A DNA stretch of 64,000 nucleotides, from NCBI GenBank assembly GCA_040388375.1, contig JAZKBU010000006.1, positions 1-64,000 on the forward strand, in the 5' to 3' direction. Every line of letters starts with the position of its first letter. Position 1 is the stretch's first letter. The stretch is from Bacteroidota bacterium (GTDB lineage: Bacteria; Bacteroidota; Bacteroidia; UKL13-3). The notes beneath the pieces were generated by a model. It saw only the letters and a program-made list of their open reading frames with translations, made no database searches and was not told the DNA's origin. The position numbers and the translations under genes are program-made. Of the stretch, positions 10,477 to 19,232 are shown in pieces.

Positions 10477-10779
10477 TTAAATTTTTGCTTGAAGCTTTTC
10501 TTTGTACTTCCTCACCTGAGCATTTACTTTGTCTAACACTAAATCGGTAGCGGCTTCAAATGTACTGCTGTGTTCTTTTGCAAAAACTTCATAGCCACCT
10601 GCATTTAACTTTACTTCTACCGTTTTATTTTCTCCCTGGGCGTCTTTTTCAAGCCTTAAATATACCATTGCTTTATCTATGCCTTCATAAAATGTTTGTG
10701 TTTTCTCTACTTTCTTGGTAATAAAATCAAGCAGTTTCTTATCTGCGTCAAAATGAATAGATTGAATGTCGACTTTCAT
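10477..10779 (-). CDS. hpf: Short-form ribosome hibernation promoting factor (HPF/RaiA family)
   Basis: This is a 100-residue beta-alpha-beta protein of the sigma-54 modulation / HPF / YfiA family, which binds idle 30S subunits and promotes dimerisation or protection of ribosomes in slow growth. Visible family features are the N-terminal IQSIHFDADKKLLDFITKKV, the acidic-to-basic strand VYLRLEKDAQGENKTVEVKL and the C-terminal helix with many lysines (VNAQVRKYKEKLQAKI). It lacks the extra C-terminal dimerisation domain of long-form HPF, so it is the short type. It follows the Xer recombinase by 46 nt and precedes the tRNA-tuf locus. A cytoplasmic role in stationary phase is inferred from the family. 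Confidence 0.88.
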   Translation of the reverse strand: MKVDIQSIHFDADKKLLDFITKKVEKTQTFYEGIDKAMVYLRLEKDAQGENKTVEVKLNAGGYEVFAKEHSSTFEAATDLVLDKVNAQVRKYKEKLQAKI

Positions 10780-10825
10780 ACTTTTAATTTATTTTTAGGT
10801 TGAATAATTTAATTTAACTAATTGA

Positions 10826-11746
10826 TTAATTTCTAGGGTGTTTATCTTTATATACTTCTTTGAGTCTTTCTATACTGTTGTGGGTATAAACTTGTGTGGC
10901 AGCTAAACTTGCATGGCCTAATAGTTCTTTTATTGCATTCAAATCAGCTCCTTTGTTTAACAAATGGGTTGCATAGGTGTGCCTTAACACGTGTGGGCTT
11001 CTTTTAGTAATGGAGGTTACCTGACTTAAATAAAGCTTTACGGTATTGTAAATGAACTTGGGATACAGTTTTTCGCCTGTATTGGTTACAAGCAGATAAT
11101 CGTTTTGAGTAAAGCCTTCCATTACTTTAGCCGTGTTATATTCTACTATTTGTGTAATTAAGTCGTTAGTAATAGGAATAATGCGTTCTTTATTACGTTT
11201 TCCCAAAACTTTTATTTGGCGTTTATACTGATCTATATTGCTATTTACAAGATTTTGTAACTCTGATAACCTAATACCCGTTGTATAAAACAAATTCATC
11301 ATTAGTTTATCTCTTTGCCCTTTAAAATCTTTAGTAAACAACTCTTTAGATTTACTGGTTAATGAATCTTTTTCATTTAATAAGCTATCCATTCCGTGTT
11401 GCTCAACAAACTCCGGTAATCTTTTTTCAATTTTTGGCGCTTGCACCTTACTGATTGGATTGTAGCTTATGAGTTGTTCCTTCTGTAAGAATTTATAAAA
11501 TGATCTTAGCGTAGATAGTTTTCGTACAACGGACCTGTTTTTTAGTTCTTCGTTCATCATGTGTACCAACCAGCTTCTGATATGCTGGTGGTTGATGGCT
11601 TCTACATTATTTATCTGATAAGTAATTTGAAGAAATGTTTCGAACTGCAATAAGTCGGTTTGGTAACTTGTGAGGGTGTGGATTGATTGCTTTTTCTCAA
11701 ACTCAACATATTGTAAAAACTGTTGTATGGCTGCCCCCAAAATCAT
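10826..11746 (-). CDS. XerC/XerD-type tyrosine recombinase
   Basis: This is a site-specific recombinase with an N-terminal SAM-like core-binding domain and a C-terminal catalytic domain. Counting from an upstream ATG at 11785, the catalytic set is Arg172 (TTGIRLSEL), Lys196 (VLGKRNKER), His265 and Arg268 (HVLRHTYATHLL), His291 (LLGHASLAATQVY) and Tyr300, all present. The start preferred here is the ATG at 11746 (MILGAAIQQFLQYVEF), because a promoter-like element lies over the upstream codons and those residues look non-conserved; the protein is then 306 residues. Length and domain order fit chromosome-dimer resolution XerC/D, although assignment to C or D, or to a dif site, cannot be made here. 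It is the first gene of a unit with hpf. Confidence 0.88.
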   Translation of the reverse strand: MILGAAIQQFLQYVEFEKKQSIHTLTSYQTDLLQFETFLQITYQINNVEAINHQHIRSWLVHMMNEELKNRSVVRKLSTLRSFYKFLQKEQLISYNPISKVQAPKIEKRLPEFVEQHGMDSLLNEKDSLTSKSKELFTKDFKGQRDKLMMNLFYTTGIRLSELQNLVNSNIDQYKRQIKVLGKRNKERIIPITNDLITQIVEYNTAKVMEGFTQNDYLLVTNTGEKLYPKFIYNTVKLYLSQVTSITKRSPHVLRHTYATHLLNKGADLNAIKELLGHASLAATQVYTHNSIERLKEVYKDKHPRN

Positions 11747-11751
11747 ATTAA

Positions 11752-11782
11752 CGAATGTAGCATAATTGATATGAATATCAAA
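11752..11782 (-). promoter_or_regulatory. Candidate promoter of the xer-hpf unit
   Basis: On the minus strand, TTTG (11782-11779) stands 19 nt before TACATTCG (11759-11752), a close variant of TAnnTTTG. Transcription would begin near 11745, essentially at the ATG at 11746, so the mRNA may be leaderless or start at a later codon. This argues against the ATG at 11785. Confidence 0.45.
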
Positions 11783-11828
11783 CAAATTATGTTATTTATT
11801 TTTGACGGTAATTTATTGTTTTAAACTA

Positions 11829-11862
11829 AAAGAGCTTCGAGGTTAAAACCCCGAAGCTCTTT
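11829..11862 (-). terminator. Intrinsic terminator after the TPR gene
   Basis: An 11-pair stem AAAGAGCTTCG/CGAAGCTCTTT around an inner GGTT/AACC stem, followed by T residues on either strand. It lies 24 nt downstream of the TPR gene stop and upstream of the xer promoter. Confidence 0.85.
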
Positions 11863-11885
11863 GTAATTAGGAATTGATTGGTATG

Positions 11886-13517
11886 TTACTTCAATTGTTT
11901 TAAAACTTCAATTGCATTTTTATTATTAGGGTCATATTCTAATGCTTTTCTGTACATAGCTTTACATTCATTTTTCATGTCTTTTTGCAAGAAATAAAAA
12001 CCTAAATAATCATAAGCGGAAGCAATACTTTTTGATAATGCTACTTTTTGTTTGTTGAAGTTAGCTGTATCGGCTAATGTTAATTCAATGTACTTTTCGT
12101 ATAGTGTTTTAGCAATAGTTGTTTTTAACAGGGTATCGATAGCAGCATTTGCATTGGCTCTTTGTAAATATGCATCAGCATAGTCTGGTTTTGCTTCGTT
12201 TACTTTTGCAAAAGCTGAATCTGCCTTAACAAACATTTTAGCATTGTAATAATATTTACCTATTGTATAATTATCTAACAGGGTAACTTTTTTAGCTAAG
12301 CCTGTATATGTTTCATAAGCTGTTACTGCCTCGGTATATTTACGTTGTTTAAAATAAATTTTAGCCAGTTCTTGGTATAACTCTATTTTGTTAGGGTCCA
12401 TAGTAACGGCTTTGTTTATATTCACTATTCCTATACTATCTTTTCCGGGTATTTTTGATTGTAATTTACCTAAGTATTCGTAATCGGTAGCACTTACTTT
12501 TTCGGGTGCAATATTAGCTAACAATGTTTCTAATGCACTTAATCCTTTTTTAAATGTTTCCTGATCGTTTTTTAAATTACCTGCTTCGTAGCTTGAGTAG
12601 GCTAATAATCGGTTCAAATAAATATTATTTGATTTATCACTTTTAATGGCTTCTTGCACGTAAATTAAGGCTTCTGCATATTCTTTTGATTTGTATAAAA
12701 TTTGTGCATAACGTAATTGATTGGCTGAACTTACTTCTGAGTTTAACAAATAGTTTTTATACGACTCTTTTGCTTTATCGAATTTACGTAACAATGAATA
12801 ATACTCTGCTTGGTTTTTAAAGGCTGTAGCATAGTTAGGGTCTTTAGCAAAAGCTGTATCTAAAGCTTCTTTGGCTACCGCTAAATTTCTTACTCTTATC
12901 CATATTAGAGCAATTTTTGCAAATGCTTTAGGGTTGTTTGGATTTAATACGGTGGCTCTATTATAAAAAGTGGCTGCTTTACTTCCATCTTGCATTTCTA
13001 AAAACACATCACCGGCAGTGGTTAATACATCATAATCGGTTTTAGTCACTTTATAGGCTTCTTCCATTAAAGCGGAAGCTTGTGCTAACATTTTATTTTC
13101 ACCTGTTATCATAGCACTTGCTACGGCAATCATTCCTTTTGCATTTACATAATCTCCCTGTTTGTTTCTACAAAGTGCTAATGCTTTGTCGAATTGTGCC
13201 TGAGCTTCCATTACTTTATTATCTTCTAATAACAACTCTCCAACACCAGCATATAAACCGGGGTAATTAGGTGCATTTTGTAAGCCTTTTTTATAACTAA
13301 TTAAAGCTGAATCGGGCTTATATAAATTATTGTATGATTGGCCTAATAAATAATAATTTTCGCCATTGGCCGGTTCTTTTTCTGTTAATGCTAAAAATAT
13401 GTTTCGTGCATGTTCATATTTTTCAAAATCAATTGCTTTTAAACCCTCACTTAATGATTGTGCTTGGATTGAAAATGCTACTAACAATAGCTGTGCAAAT
13501 AATACTAATCTTTTCAT
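11886..13517 (-). CDS. Secreted tetratricopeptide-repeat protein
   Basis: This 543-residue protein has a Sec signal peptide (MKRLVLFAQLLLVAFSIQAQ) and is otherwise made of TPR units. Repeats are seen from about residue 25 (EKYEHARNIFLALTEKEPAN) to the end (CKAMYRKALEYDPNNKNAIE), with typical A..Y..A..L..DP spacing. It has no enzymatic domain and no type IX sorting tail. It is likely periplasmic and probably a scaffold for an envelope complex; the family in Bacteroidota is broad and the partner cannot be named from context. It stands alone, with its own terminator and 150 nt to the next gene. A shadow frame on the other strand was ignored. Confidence 0.85.
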   Translation of the reverse strand: MKRLVLFAQLLLVAFSIQAQSLSEGLKAIDFEKYEHARNIFLALTEKEPANGENYYLLGQSYNNLYKPDSALISYKKGLQNAPNYPGLYAGVGELLLEDNKVMEAQAQFDKALALCRNKQGDYVNAKGMIAVASAMITGENKMLAQASALMEEAYKVTKTDYDVLTTAGDVFLEMQDGSKAATFYNRATVLNPNNPKAFAKIALIWIRVRNLAVAKEALDTAFAKDPNYATAFKNQAEYYSLLRKFDKAKESYKNYLLNSEVSSANQLRYAQILYKSKEYAEALIYVQEAIKSDKSNNIYLNRLLAYSSYEAGNLKNDQETFKKGLSALETLLANIAPEKVSATDYEYLGKLQSKIPGKDSIGIVNINKAVTMDPNKIELYQELAKIYFKQRKYTEAVTAYETYTGLAKKVTLLDNYTIGKYYYNAKMFVKADSAFAKVNEAKPDYADAYLQRANANAAIDTLLKTTIAKTLYEKYIELTLADTANFNKQKVALSKSIASAYDYLGFYFLQKDMKNECKAMYRKALEYDPNNKNAIEVLKQLK

Positions 13518-13667
13518 GTATCTGTTTTTATTGTTTTGATAGATTGGCTCTTTTGAAGCTAAATCTTAAATCTATTTATTTTGTTTTCAAATTAAATGCC
13601 AAATGCCTCAATTAACTAAATTTTGTTATTATGTAACCTTAATTTAACATTTGTATTGAACTTAATG

Positions 13668-14666
13668 TTATAAACCCAACCACTCTTTGGCCGTTTTATT
13701 TAGTACTTGTTCTTTTTGTGCAGGTGTTAAATCTTTCATTTGTTCAATAAATTTCCCATGTTCTAAATCACCCAAAGGGAAAGGAAAATCGCTGCCTAAG
13801 GCAATTTTATTGGCACCAAATAATTGAACTAAAAATTTAAAGGTATCATCATCGTGTACTAAGCTATCTATATAAAATTTATCTAAATACGTTCTGGGGT
13901 CACTTATTTTATGTACGTTACACAAATCAGGTCGGGCATGGTAAGCATGACTTATTCGCCCTAATGTTTGAGGAAAGCATCCTCCCCCATGTGCAAATAA
14001 AACTCTTAATTTAGGATACTTATCGAATATACCACCAAATATAAAACTACAAATAGCTAATGATGTTTCGGCAGGCATACCAACTAACCAAGGTAAAAAG
14101 TATTTTGGCATTCGGTCTTGTCCCATCATATCCCAAGGATGAACGAATATGGCCATTCCTTCTCTTTCTGCTGCTTCGTAAAACGGATAATAGTATTCAT
14201 CATCTAAATTACGGTGTTCTATATGAGTTCCTATTTCTACTCCTTTTAAACCTAGTTCGTTTTTACAACGTATTAATTCTTGCACCGCTAATTCAATATC
14301 TTGCATAGGTAAAGTAGCTAAACCTAATAATCTATCGGGGTACTTTTGTTGAATTTCGGATAGGTAATTATTATAGTATTGTGCCCACTCTAAAGTATGC
14401 TTAGGCTCTGCCCAATAATAAAACAATACAGGTATGGGCGAAAGTGCCATTATTTGCACTTCATGTTGATCCATGTGTTCAATTATTTTTTCCGGGTTCC
14501 AACATAATTCGTCAATGGTTCTGAAAAAAGTACCATCGGCTTTCATCATATGGGCTTTGCCTTCTTCAAAATGATCTAAGTAAATAAATTCATCGCCATA
14601 TCCATATTTAGTTTTTAAATTGGGCATAAACTGTGGCAAAATATGGGCGTGAACGTCTATTTTCAT
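13668..14666 (-). CDS. 2-amino-3-carboxymuconate-6-semialdehyde decarboxylase (ACMSD family)
   Basis: This is a metal-dependent amidohydrolase-fold decarboxylase of 332 residues. From memory of the animal enzyme, the match runs end to end: MKIDVHAHILP at the N-terminus, GLATLPMQDIELAVQE, FVHPWDMMGQDRMPKYFLPW, LVGMPAETSLAICS, FAHGGGCFPQTLGRISH, RPDLCNVHKISDP and LGSDFPFPLGDLEHGKFIEQ. The metal-binding His-x-His is at residues 6-8, with further His in the HPWD and AHGGG blocks and the catalytic Asp in GSDFPFPLG. The reaction removes CO2 from ACMS in the tryptophan / 3-hydroxyanthranilate route, diverting it from quinolinate and NAD. No other kynurenine gene is in the window. It is transcribed alone, divergent from the next gene. 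Confidence 0.9.
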   Translation of the reverse strand: MKIDVHAHILPQFMPNLKTKYGYGDEFIYLDHFEEGKAHMMKADGTFFRTIDELCWNPEKIIEHMDQHEVQIMALSPIPVLFYYWAEPKHTLEWAQYYNNYLSEIQQKYPDRLLGLATLPMQDIELAVQELIRCKNELGLKGVEIGTHIEHRNLDDEYYYPFYEAAEREGMAIFVHPWDMMGQDRMPKYFLPWLVGMPAETSLAICSFIFGGIFDKYPKLRVLFAHGGGCFPQTLGRISHAYHARPDLCNVHKISDPRTYLDKFYIDSLVHDDDTFKFLVQLFGANKIALGSDFPFPLGDLEHGKFIEQMKDLTPAQKEQVLNKTAKEWLGL

Positions 14667-14823
14667 GATTAATATGGCAATAAATAATCCCGCAATAATA
14701 TCAATTTATAATTAAAGTTTTAATAACAAACTGGAACCGCTCATAATATTTTTGTAAAATTAACGTGGTAACTTTTCTTATTATTTTTAAATAAACTATT
14801 ATCGCAAACACTTAAAAATATAT

Positions 14824-15675
14824 ATGAAAAAAATAATTACAATTATTGCGGGTATTGCAATCACTTTATCGGCTAACGCACAGGTTATTCCAAATGGCGA
14901 TTTTGAAAATTGGACTCAAACTGGTTCAGGCTTTTCTTTAAACAATTGGCAAATATTTACTGCAGGTGTTACTAGGATTGCTTCTCCAATTAGTGGGTCG
15001 TACATGTTGCAAATAGGAACTGCTGGTTTACCAACTCAATTAGGAACTGCTTTTGCTTCAACAAACCGTCCTACTTCAATTCGTTTTGTTTCTGGTTTTG
15101 CTAAACAATTGTCAACTGATTTTGCTGTTATTTTAGTTACTATGACTAAATGGAACTCAACTACAAGTACCAGAGATACTATTTTAAGTAATCCTATTAT
15201 AATTAACGTAAATACTGCAACTGGTAGTTCTGTTGCTCTTGCTGACCAATCTATTAACTTAACTTACCGTACTAATACAACTGACAATCCTGATAGTGCA
15301 AGAATAACTATTATAAATGCTTTACCTTCTTCGGGTTCATCGGTTGGACAAAACACTACTTTAATTATTGATAATATCCGTTTCAGCGAGTGGGGAACTT
15401 CTGTTCAACCTGTACCTGTTGGAACTATTGATATTGGAAGTGTTAAGGTATTCCCTAATCCTGCTAAATCAATTGTTAACTTTACAACTGAAAATGTATT
15501 GGCCAGAACAATTGCTATTTATGACATTACAGGACGTTTAATTGAAAACATAAACTTACAAAACAAGGAAGCTAAATTAAATGTAGAAGACTATAGCAAT
15601 GGTATTTACATTTACAGCATTTGCAACGAAAACGGCCAAGCTGTTTCTTCTGGTAAATTCAGTGTAAGCAAGTAA
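14824..15675 (+). CDS. Secreted protein with type IX (Por) C-terminal sorting domain
   Basis: This 283-residue protein has a signal peptide (MKKIITIIAGIAITLSANAQ) and then VIPNGDFENWTQTGSG, a common start of jelly-roll carbohydrate-binding-like domains in this phylum. The last 75 residues are a type A sorting domain: VFPNPAKSIVNFTTENV, IYDITGRLIENI, YSNGIYIYSI and the final GKFSVSK. It should be exported by Sec, cross the outer membrane by the type IX system and be anchored or released at the surface. No catalytic motif is seen. A TATTTTTG box at 14747-14754 may be its -7 element, but no good -33 was found. A strong terminator follows. Confidence 0.85.
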   Translation: MKKIITIIAGIAITLSANAQVIPNGDFENWTQTGSGFSLNNWQIFTAGVTRIASPISGSYMLQIGTAGLPTQLGTAFASTNRPTSIRFVSGFAKQLSTDFAVILVTMTKWNSTTSTRDTILSNPIIINVNTATGSSVALADQSINLTYRTNTTDNPDSARITIINALPSSGSSVGQNTTLIIDNIRFSEWGTSVQPVPVGTIDIGSVKVFPNPAKSIVNFTTENVLARTIAIYDITGRLIENINLQNKEAKLNVEDYSNGIYIYSICNENGQAVSSGKFSVSK

Positions 15676-15698
15676 TATCTTATTTAAAACCTATTCAT

Positions 15699-15734
15699 TA
15701 AAACTGCTTTACGTAAATGTAAAGCAGTTTTTTT
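15699..15734 (+). terminator. Intrinsic terminator
   Basis: AAAACTGCTTTAC pairs with GTAAAGCAGTTTT apart from a short loop, followed by a T run at 15727-15734. It ends the gene at 14824-15675. Confidence 0.9.
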
Positions 15735-15841
15735 ATGCCCTAAAATGGGTAAAATATAAAAATCATGTGGTGATGTATTTTTTTGATAGGTGAAATCAAT
15801 ACTTTTGAAAACTACTTGAACTATAAAATTACTCAGTATAA

Positions 15842-17527
15842 ATGACTAAACATACAGATTTACATGCAGCAACCGGCAATACATTAAGTTGTAAAGGTTG
15901 GGTACAGGAGGCTGCATTGCGCATGCTTCATAATAATTTGGATCCAGATGTAGCTGAAAGGCCTGACGATTTGGTGGTATATGGCGGAATAGGCAAAGCG
16001 GCCCGTAATTGGGAAAGTTTTGATTTAATAGTTAAGGCTTTACAGGATTTGGAAGAGGATGAAACGCTTTTAATTCAAAGTGGTAAACCTGTTGGTATTT
16101 TACCTACGCATAAGGATGCTCCGCGTGTTTTAATTTCAAATTCTATGTTGGTTCCTAAGTGGGCTAACTGGGAAACTTTTCATGAGCTGGATAAAAAAGG
16201 ACTGATGATGTACGGCCAAATGACTGCGGGAAGTTGGATTTATATCGGCTCGCAAGGTATAGTGCAGGGAACTTATGAAACTTTTGCTGAAGCTGCCCGC
16301 CAACACTTTAACGGTACTTTAAAAGGAACGTTAACGGTAACTGCCGGTTTAGGTGGTATGGGTGGTGCTCAACCACTTTCGGTTACTATGTGCGATGGTG
16401 TTTGCCTAGCTGCTGAAATGGTGGAATGGCGAATTAAAAAACGTATTGAAACACGTTACCTGGATGTAATGAGCCGTGATATTGACCAGGCTATTGATAT
16501 GGCTTTAAAGGCCAAAGCGGAAGGTAAGCGTTTATCAATTGGCGTGCTTTGTAATGTTATTGATTTATTGGAACGTTTAATTGAACGTAATATAACACCT
16601 GATTTATTAACGGATCAAACTTCAGCTCACGACCCTTTAAACGGATATTATCCAGAAGGCATAGCTGAAGAGGTGGCTGACCATATGCGTAAAACGGAGC
16701 CTGAAAAGTATACTGAAAAATCGTTGGATACCATGGCTCACCATGTAAAATTGATGTTGGAACTGCAAAAGCGTGGTGCTATTACTTTTGATTATGGTAA
16801 TAACTTGCGTGGACAAGCAAAAGACCAACGTGGTGTGCAAAACGCATTTGATTTCCCGGGTTTTGTACCTGCTTATATTCGCCCTTTATTTTGCGAAGGT
16901 AAAGGTCCTTTCCGTTGGGTAGCTTTAAGTGGCGACCCTAATGATATTTATGTAACGGATCAGGTAATGAAGGATTTGTTTCCTGAAAATGAATCGTTAC
17001 ACCGTTGGTTGGATATGGCCCAAGAGCGTATTGCTTTTCAAGGATTGCCTGCACGTATTTGCTGGATAGGCCAGGGCGATAGGGAAAAAGCAGCTTTGGC
17101 TTTTAATGAACTGGTAAAAACAGGTAAAGTAAAAGGCCCTATTGTAATTGGTCGTGACCACTTGGATACGGGTTCTGTAGCTAGTCCAAACCGTGAAACG
17201 GAAGCGATGAAGGATGGCAGTGATGCGGTAGCTGATTGGCCTATACTGAATTCATTGATTAATACGGCTGGTGGTGCCAGCTGGGTTTCTATTCACCATG
17301 GTGGTGGCGTTGGTATGGGTTATAGTATTCATGCAGGAATGGTTATAGTAGCTGATGGTACTGAAGATGCTGCACGCAGGTTAAAACGTGTATTGCATAA
17401 CGACCCCGCTATGGGTGTTATTCGTCATGCTGATGCGGGTTATGATATAGCTATTGATACGGCCAGAAAACACCGTTTGGATATTAAGGAAAGATTGAAG
17501 GACAAAGTGGATAAACCTGGTTATTAA
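15842..17527 (+). CDS. hutU: Urocanate hydratase
   Basis: This is the second enzyme of histidine degradation, adding water to urocanate to give imidazolone propionate with tightly bound NAD. It has 561 residues, close to the 550-560 of the family. The NAD-binding block [20 protein letters not shown] is clear, and WISIHHGGG-like sequence is present as [20 protein letters not shown] near the C-terminus. Other family blocks are [20 protein letters not shown] and [20 protein letters not shown]. The start is the ATG at 15842, just before conserved sequence. No hutH, hutI or hutG is adjacent, so the pathway is scattered or its other genes lie elsewhere. A TACTTTTG box at 15800-15807 may be its -7 element. 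Confidence 0.97.
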   Translation: MTKHTDLHAATGNTLSCKGWVQEAALRMLHNNLDPDVAERPDDLVVYGGIGKAARNWESFDLIVKALQDLEEDETLLIQSGKPVGILPTHKDAPRVLISNSMLVPKWANWETFHELDKKGLMMYGQMTAGSWIYIGSQGIVQGTYETFAEAARQHFNGTLKGTLTVTAGLGGMGGAQPLSVTMCDGVCLAAEMVEWRIKKRIETRYLDVMSRDIDQAIDMALKAKAEGKRLSIGVLCNVIDLLERLIERNITPDLLTDQTSAHDPLNGYYPEGIAEEVADHMRKTEPEKYTEKSLDTMAHHVKLMLELQKRGAITFDYGNNLRGQAKDQRGVQNAFDFPGFVPAYIRPLFCEGKGPFRWVALSGDPNDIYVTDQVMKDLFPENESLHRWLDMAQERIAFQGLPARICWIGQGDREKAALAFNELVKTGKVKGPIVIGRDHLDTGSVASPNRETEAMKDGSDAVADWPILNSLINTAGGASWVSIHHGGGVGMGYSIHAGMVIVADGTEDAARRLKRVLHNDPAMGVIRHADAGYDIAIDTARKHRLDIKERLKDKVDKPGY

Positions 17528-17531
17528 TAAA

Positions 17532-17572
17532 TGTCAAAAAACTTGACAAAAAATAATAATTTAATACTTTCG
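17532..17572 (+). promoter_or_regulatory. Promoter with overlapping inverted repeat
   Basis: CTTG (17542-17545), 19 nt, then TACTTTCG (17565-17572) fits the Bacteroidota promoter with one mismatch in each box. The inverted repeat TGTCAA-N5-TTGACA (17532-17548) lies across the -33 element, as an operator would. It would serve the barrel gene beginning at 17595. Confidence 0.4.
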
Positions 17573-17594
17573 TATTTCTTATGAAAAAAAATAT

Positions 17595-18122
17595 ATGAAA
17601 AAAATTATTACAACAGTAGCTTTGACCGTAGCATTAATGTTTGGAGCTAAAGCACAACAAGGAGAAATTTTAGGAGGTGTTAATTTAGGCTACTTGTTAC
17701 CAATGGGTAAATTTGGTGATGCCGTAGATGGTGGTTTAGGTTATGGTATTTCGGGTAAATACTTCTTAACTGACAACTTATCTGCAGGTATTAATGCCAA
17801 TTATTTTTCACTAGCCTTGAAATCGGCCTCTTCTTATTCGGTTAGTTCAACTCAATTCCATTTAAGTGGAGACTACTTTTTCATGACTGATGAAGTTAGA
17901 CCCTATGCAGGAATTGATTTTGGTATGACTCAATATACATTTGATTTTTTTGGTGGTGAGGTTAAAGAAAATTACTTGAGTTATGGTCTTGGAGCAGGTT
18001 TAATGTACTTCTTTAACGATAATTTCGCTGGAAATGGTATGGTTAGATTTAATTCAATTAATGCAGAAGAAGCATCTAACTATCTTTCTATAGGTTTAGG
18101 AGTTACTTATAAACTTCATTAA
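17595..18122 (+). CDS. Small outer-membrane beta-barrel protein
   Basis: This 175-residue protein has signal peptide MKKIITTVALTVALMFGAKA followed by repeated amphipathic strands with alternating hydrophobic and polar residues: GGVNLGYLLPMGKFGDAVDG, LGYGISGKYFLTDNLSAGIN, RPYAGIDFGMTQYTF and YLSIGLGVTYKLH at the end. This is the layout of eight-stranded OmpX/OmpA-like barrels (outer membrane protein beta-barrel domain family). It has no plug or peptidoglycan-binding domain. The function is unknown; such proteins are often stress- or adhesion-related. It is monocistronic, with a bidirectional terminator behind it. Confidence 0.82.
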   Translation: MKKIITTVALTVALMFGAKAQQGEILGGVNLGYLLPMGKFGDAVDGGLGYGISGKYFLTDNLSAGINANYFSLALKSASSYSVSSTQFHLSGDYFFMTDEVRPYAGIDFGMTQYTFDFFGGEVKENYLSYGLGAGLMYFFNDNFAGNGMVRFNSINAEEASNYLSIGLGVTYKLH

Positions 18123-18150
18123 TCAGTAGAAATACTCTTATCTTTTTAAC

Positions 18151-18185
18151 AAAAAATCCCGTTCAAAATTGAACGGGATTTTTTT
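18151..18185. terminator. Bidirectional intrinsic terminator
   Basis: AAAAATCCCGTTCAA pairs with TTGAACGGGATTTTT around a short AAA-type loop, with A run before and T run after. It serves the converging genes ending at 18122 (plus) and 18201 (minus). Confidence 0.92.
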
Positions 18186-18200
18186 ATGGATTTTATTGTA

Positions 18201-19073
18201 TTAATGTACAATCTGAATTTTCTGTTTGTGTAATATTGTTCCTTCCTGGTTTTTAAATGATACAATGTATAAACCTTCTTTCCATTCTGCTGTACTGATG
18301 GTATTGTTAGCTATGACTTGTATAGCTACTTCTTTCCCTGTCATATCAGTTACAGTTACTTGTTTTATTGCTGTGTTGCCTGTAACTACTATACTATTAT
18401 TGGCAGGATTTGGATATACGGTGTATGTTTCTTCTTTTACTTCGGGTACCGCATTGGCATTAGCGGTGTATTTGTAATCAAACTCAAAATATACATTATC
18501 ATTACCTCCGCTTGGCGGACCTGCAGGTATTTGTACTTTGGTACACTTTAACATAACGTATAGATTGCTTTGTCTTATTCTGCCAATATATACTTCGTCT
18601 GTTTTCACCTCGGCAATGGCTAAGGTAGCTCTAGTTGAATTATATTTACTGCTTATATCGGTATTGGCAGTGGCTGCATTGTATATGGTTAATCCATTAT
18701 CTAGTTTATGCCATTTTGTAGTGCTATTGCCTTTAATGGAACCGCCCCATATGGTACTTATACCTGAAGTAAAACCTAAATAAAAAGAAGCACCACTGGT
18801 TCCAAATGGGCCATTGTGTTCTACCATGTCTATATTATTTTCTTCAGCATTGGCATAAGCGCCAAATGTATTTTGATCGAAGCTCCAATAGTATTGGTTA
18901 CTTACAAAATTGTATCCTGATTTTGAACCATTGGCACCATTTCCAAAGGGTGTACCTGTCATGTCTGAACTATGGTGTTCGTAAAAACGTAATCCTTTTA
19001 CTTCTTTAACGGTTTGTGATTGAATACTGGTAGTGTAAATAAGGCAAGCTAATACTGTAATTTTTTTTATCAT
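18201..19073 (-). CDS. Secreted protein with type IX C-terminal sorting domain
   Basis: This 290-residue protein has a signal peptide (MIKKITVLACLIYTTSIQSQ). A central domain of about 180 residues is rich in Asn, Thr and aromatic residues (YEHHSSDMTGTPFGNGANGS, YYWSFDQNTFGAYANAEENN) with no motif I recognise. The tail is a type A sorting domain: YTVYPNPANNSIVVTGN, VTVTDMTGKEV, WKEGLYIVSF and final HKQKIQIVH. It is expected at the cell surface or in the medium. It is monocistronic between two terminators. The YPNP-x-GLYIV pattern makes the sorting call firm; the rest is unknown. Confidence 0.82.
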   Translation of the reverse strand: MIKKITVLACLIYTTSIQSQTVKEVKGLRFYEHHSSDMTGTPFGNGANGSKSGYNFVSNQYYWSFDQNTFGAYANAEENNIDMVEHNGPFGTSGASFYLGFTSGISTIWGGSIKGNSTTKWHKLDNGLTIYNAATANTDISSKYNSTRATLAIAEVKTDEVYIGRIRQSNLYVMLKCTKVQIPAGPPSGGNDNVYFEFDYKYTANANAVPEVKEETYTVYPNPANNSIVVTGNTAIKQVTVTDMTGKEVAIQVIANNTISTAEWKEGLYIVSFKNQEGTILHKQKIQIVH

Positions 19074-19175
19074 ATATGTGTTGTTAAAATTTATGTACTG
19101 ATATTGCTTTCACCTGTGTGGTTGCATAAATCAATGTCATATTTAGTATAAGCTACACTATCAGCATTCTAAAAG

Positions 19176-19210
19176 AAAAGCCCGCTTTCATTCATTGAAA
19201 GCGGGCTTTT
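19176..19210. terminator. Intrinsic terminator after the giant gene
   Basis: AAAAGCCCGCTTTCA pairs with TGAAAGCGGGCTTTT around a short loop. It lies 23 nt past the stop of the giant minus-strand gene and upstream of the type IX cargo gene, and closes the 18.6-kb transcript. Confidence 0.92.
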
Positions 19211-19232
19211 ACTTTGTTATGGTTTAATTAAC

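Noticed and set aside
10826-11746. Integrase of a mobile element or integron
   Set aside because: It lacks integron IntI features and attachment sites, and lies beside hpf and the translation locus, which fits a housekeeping Xer protein.
17581-17598. Short ATG frame just before the barrel gene
   Set aside because: Five codons long and overlapping the true start; no sign of being translated usefully.
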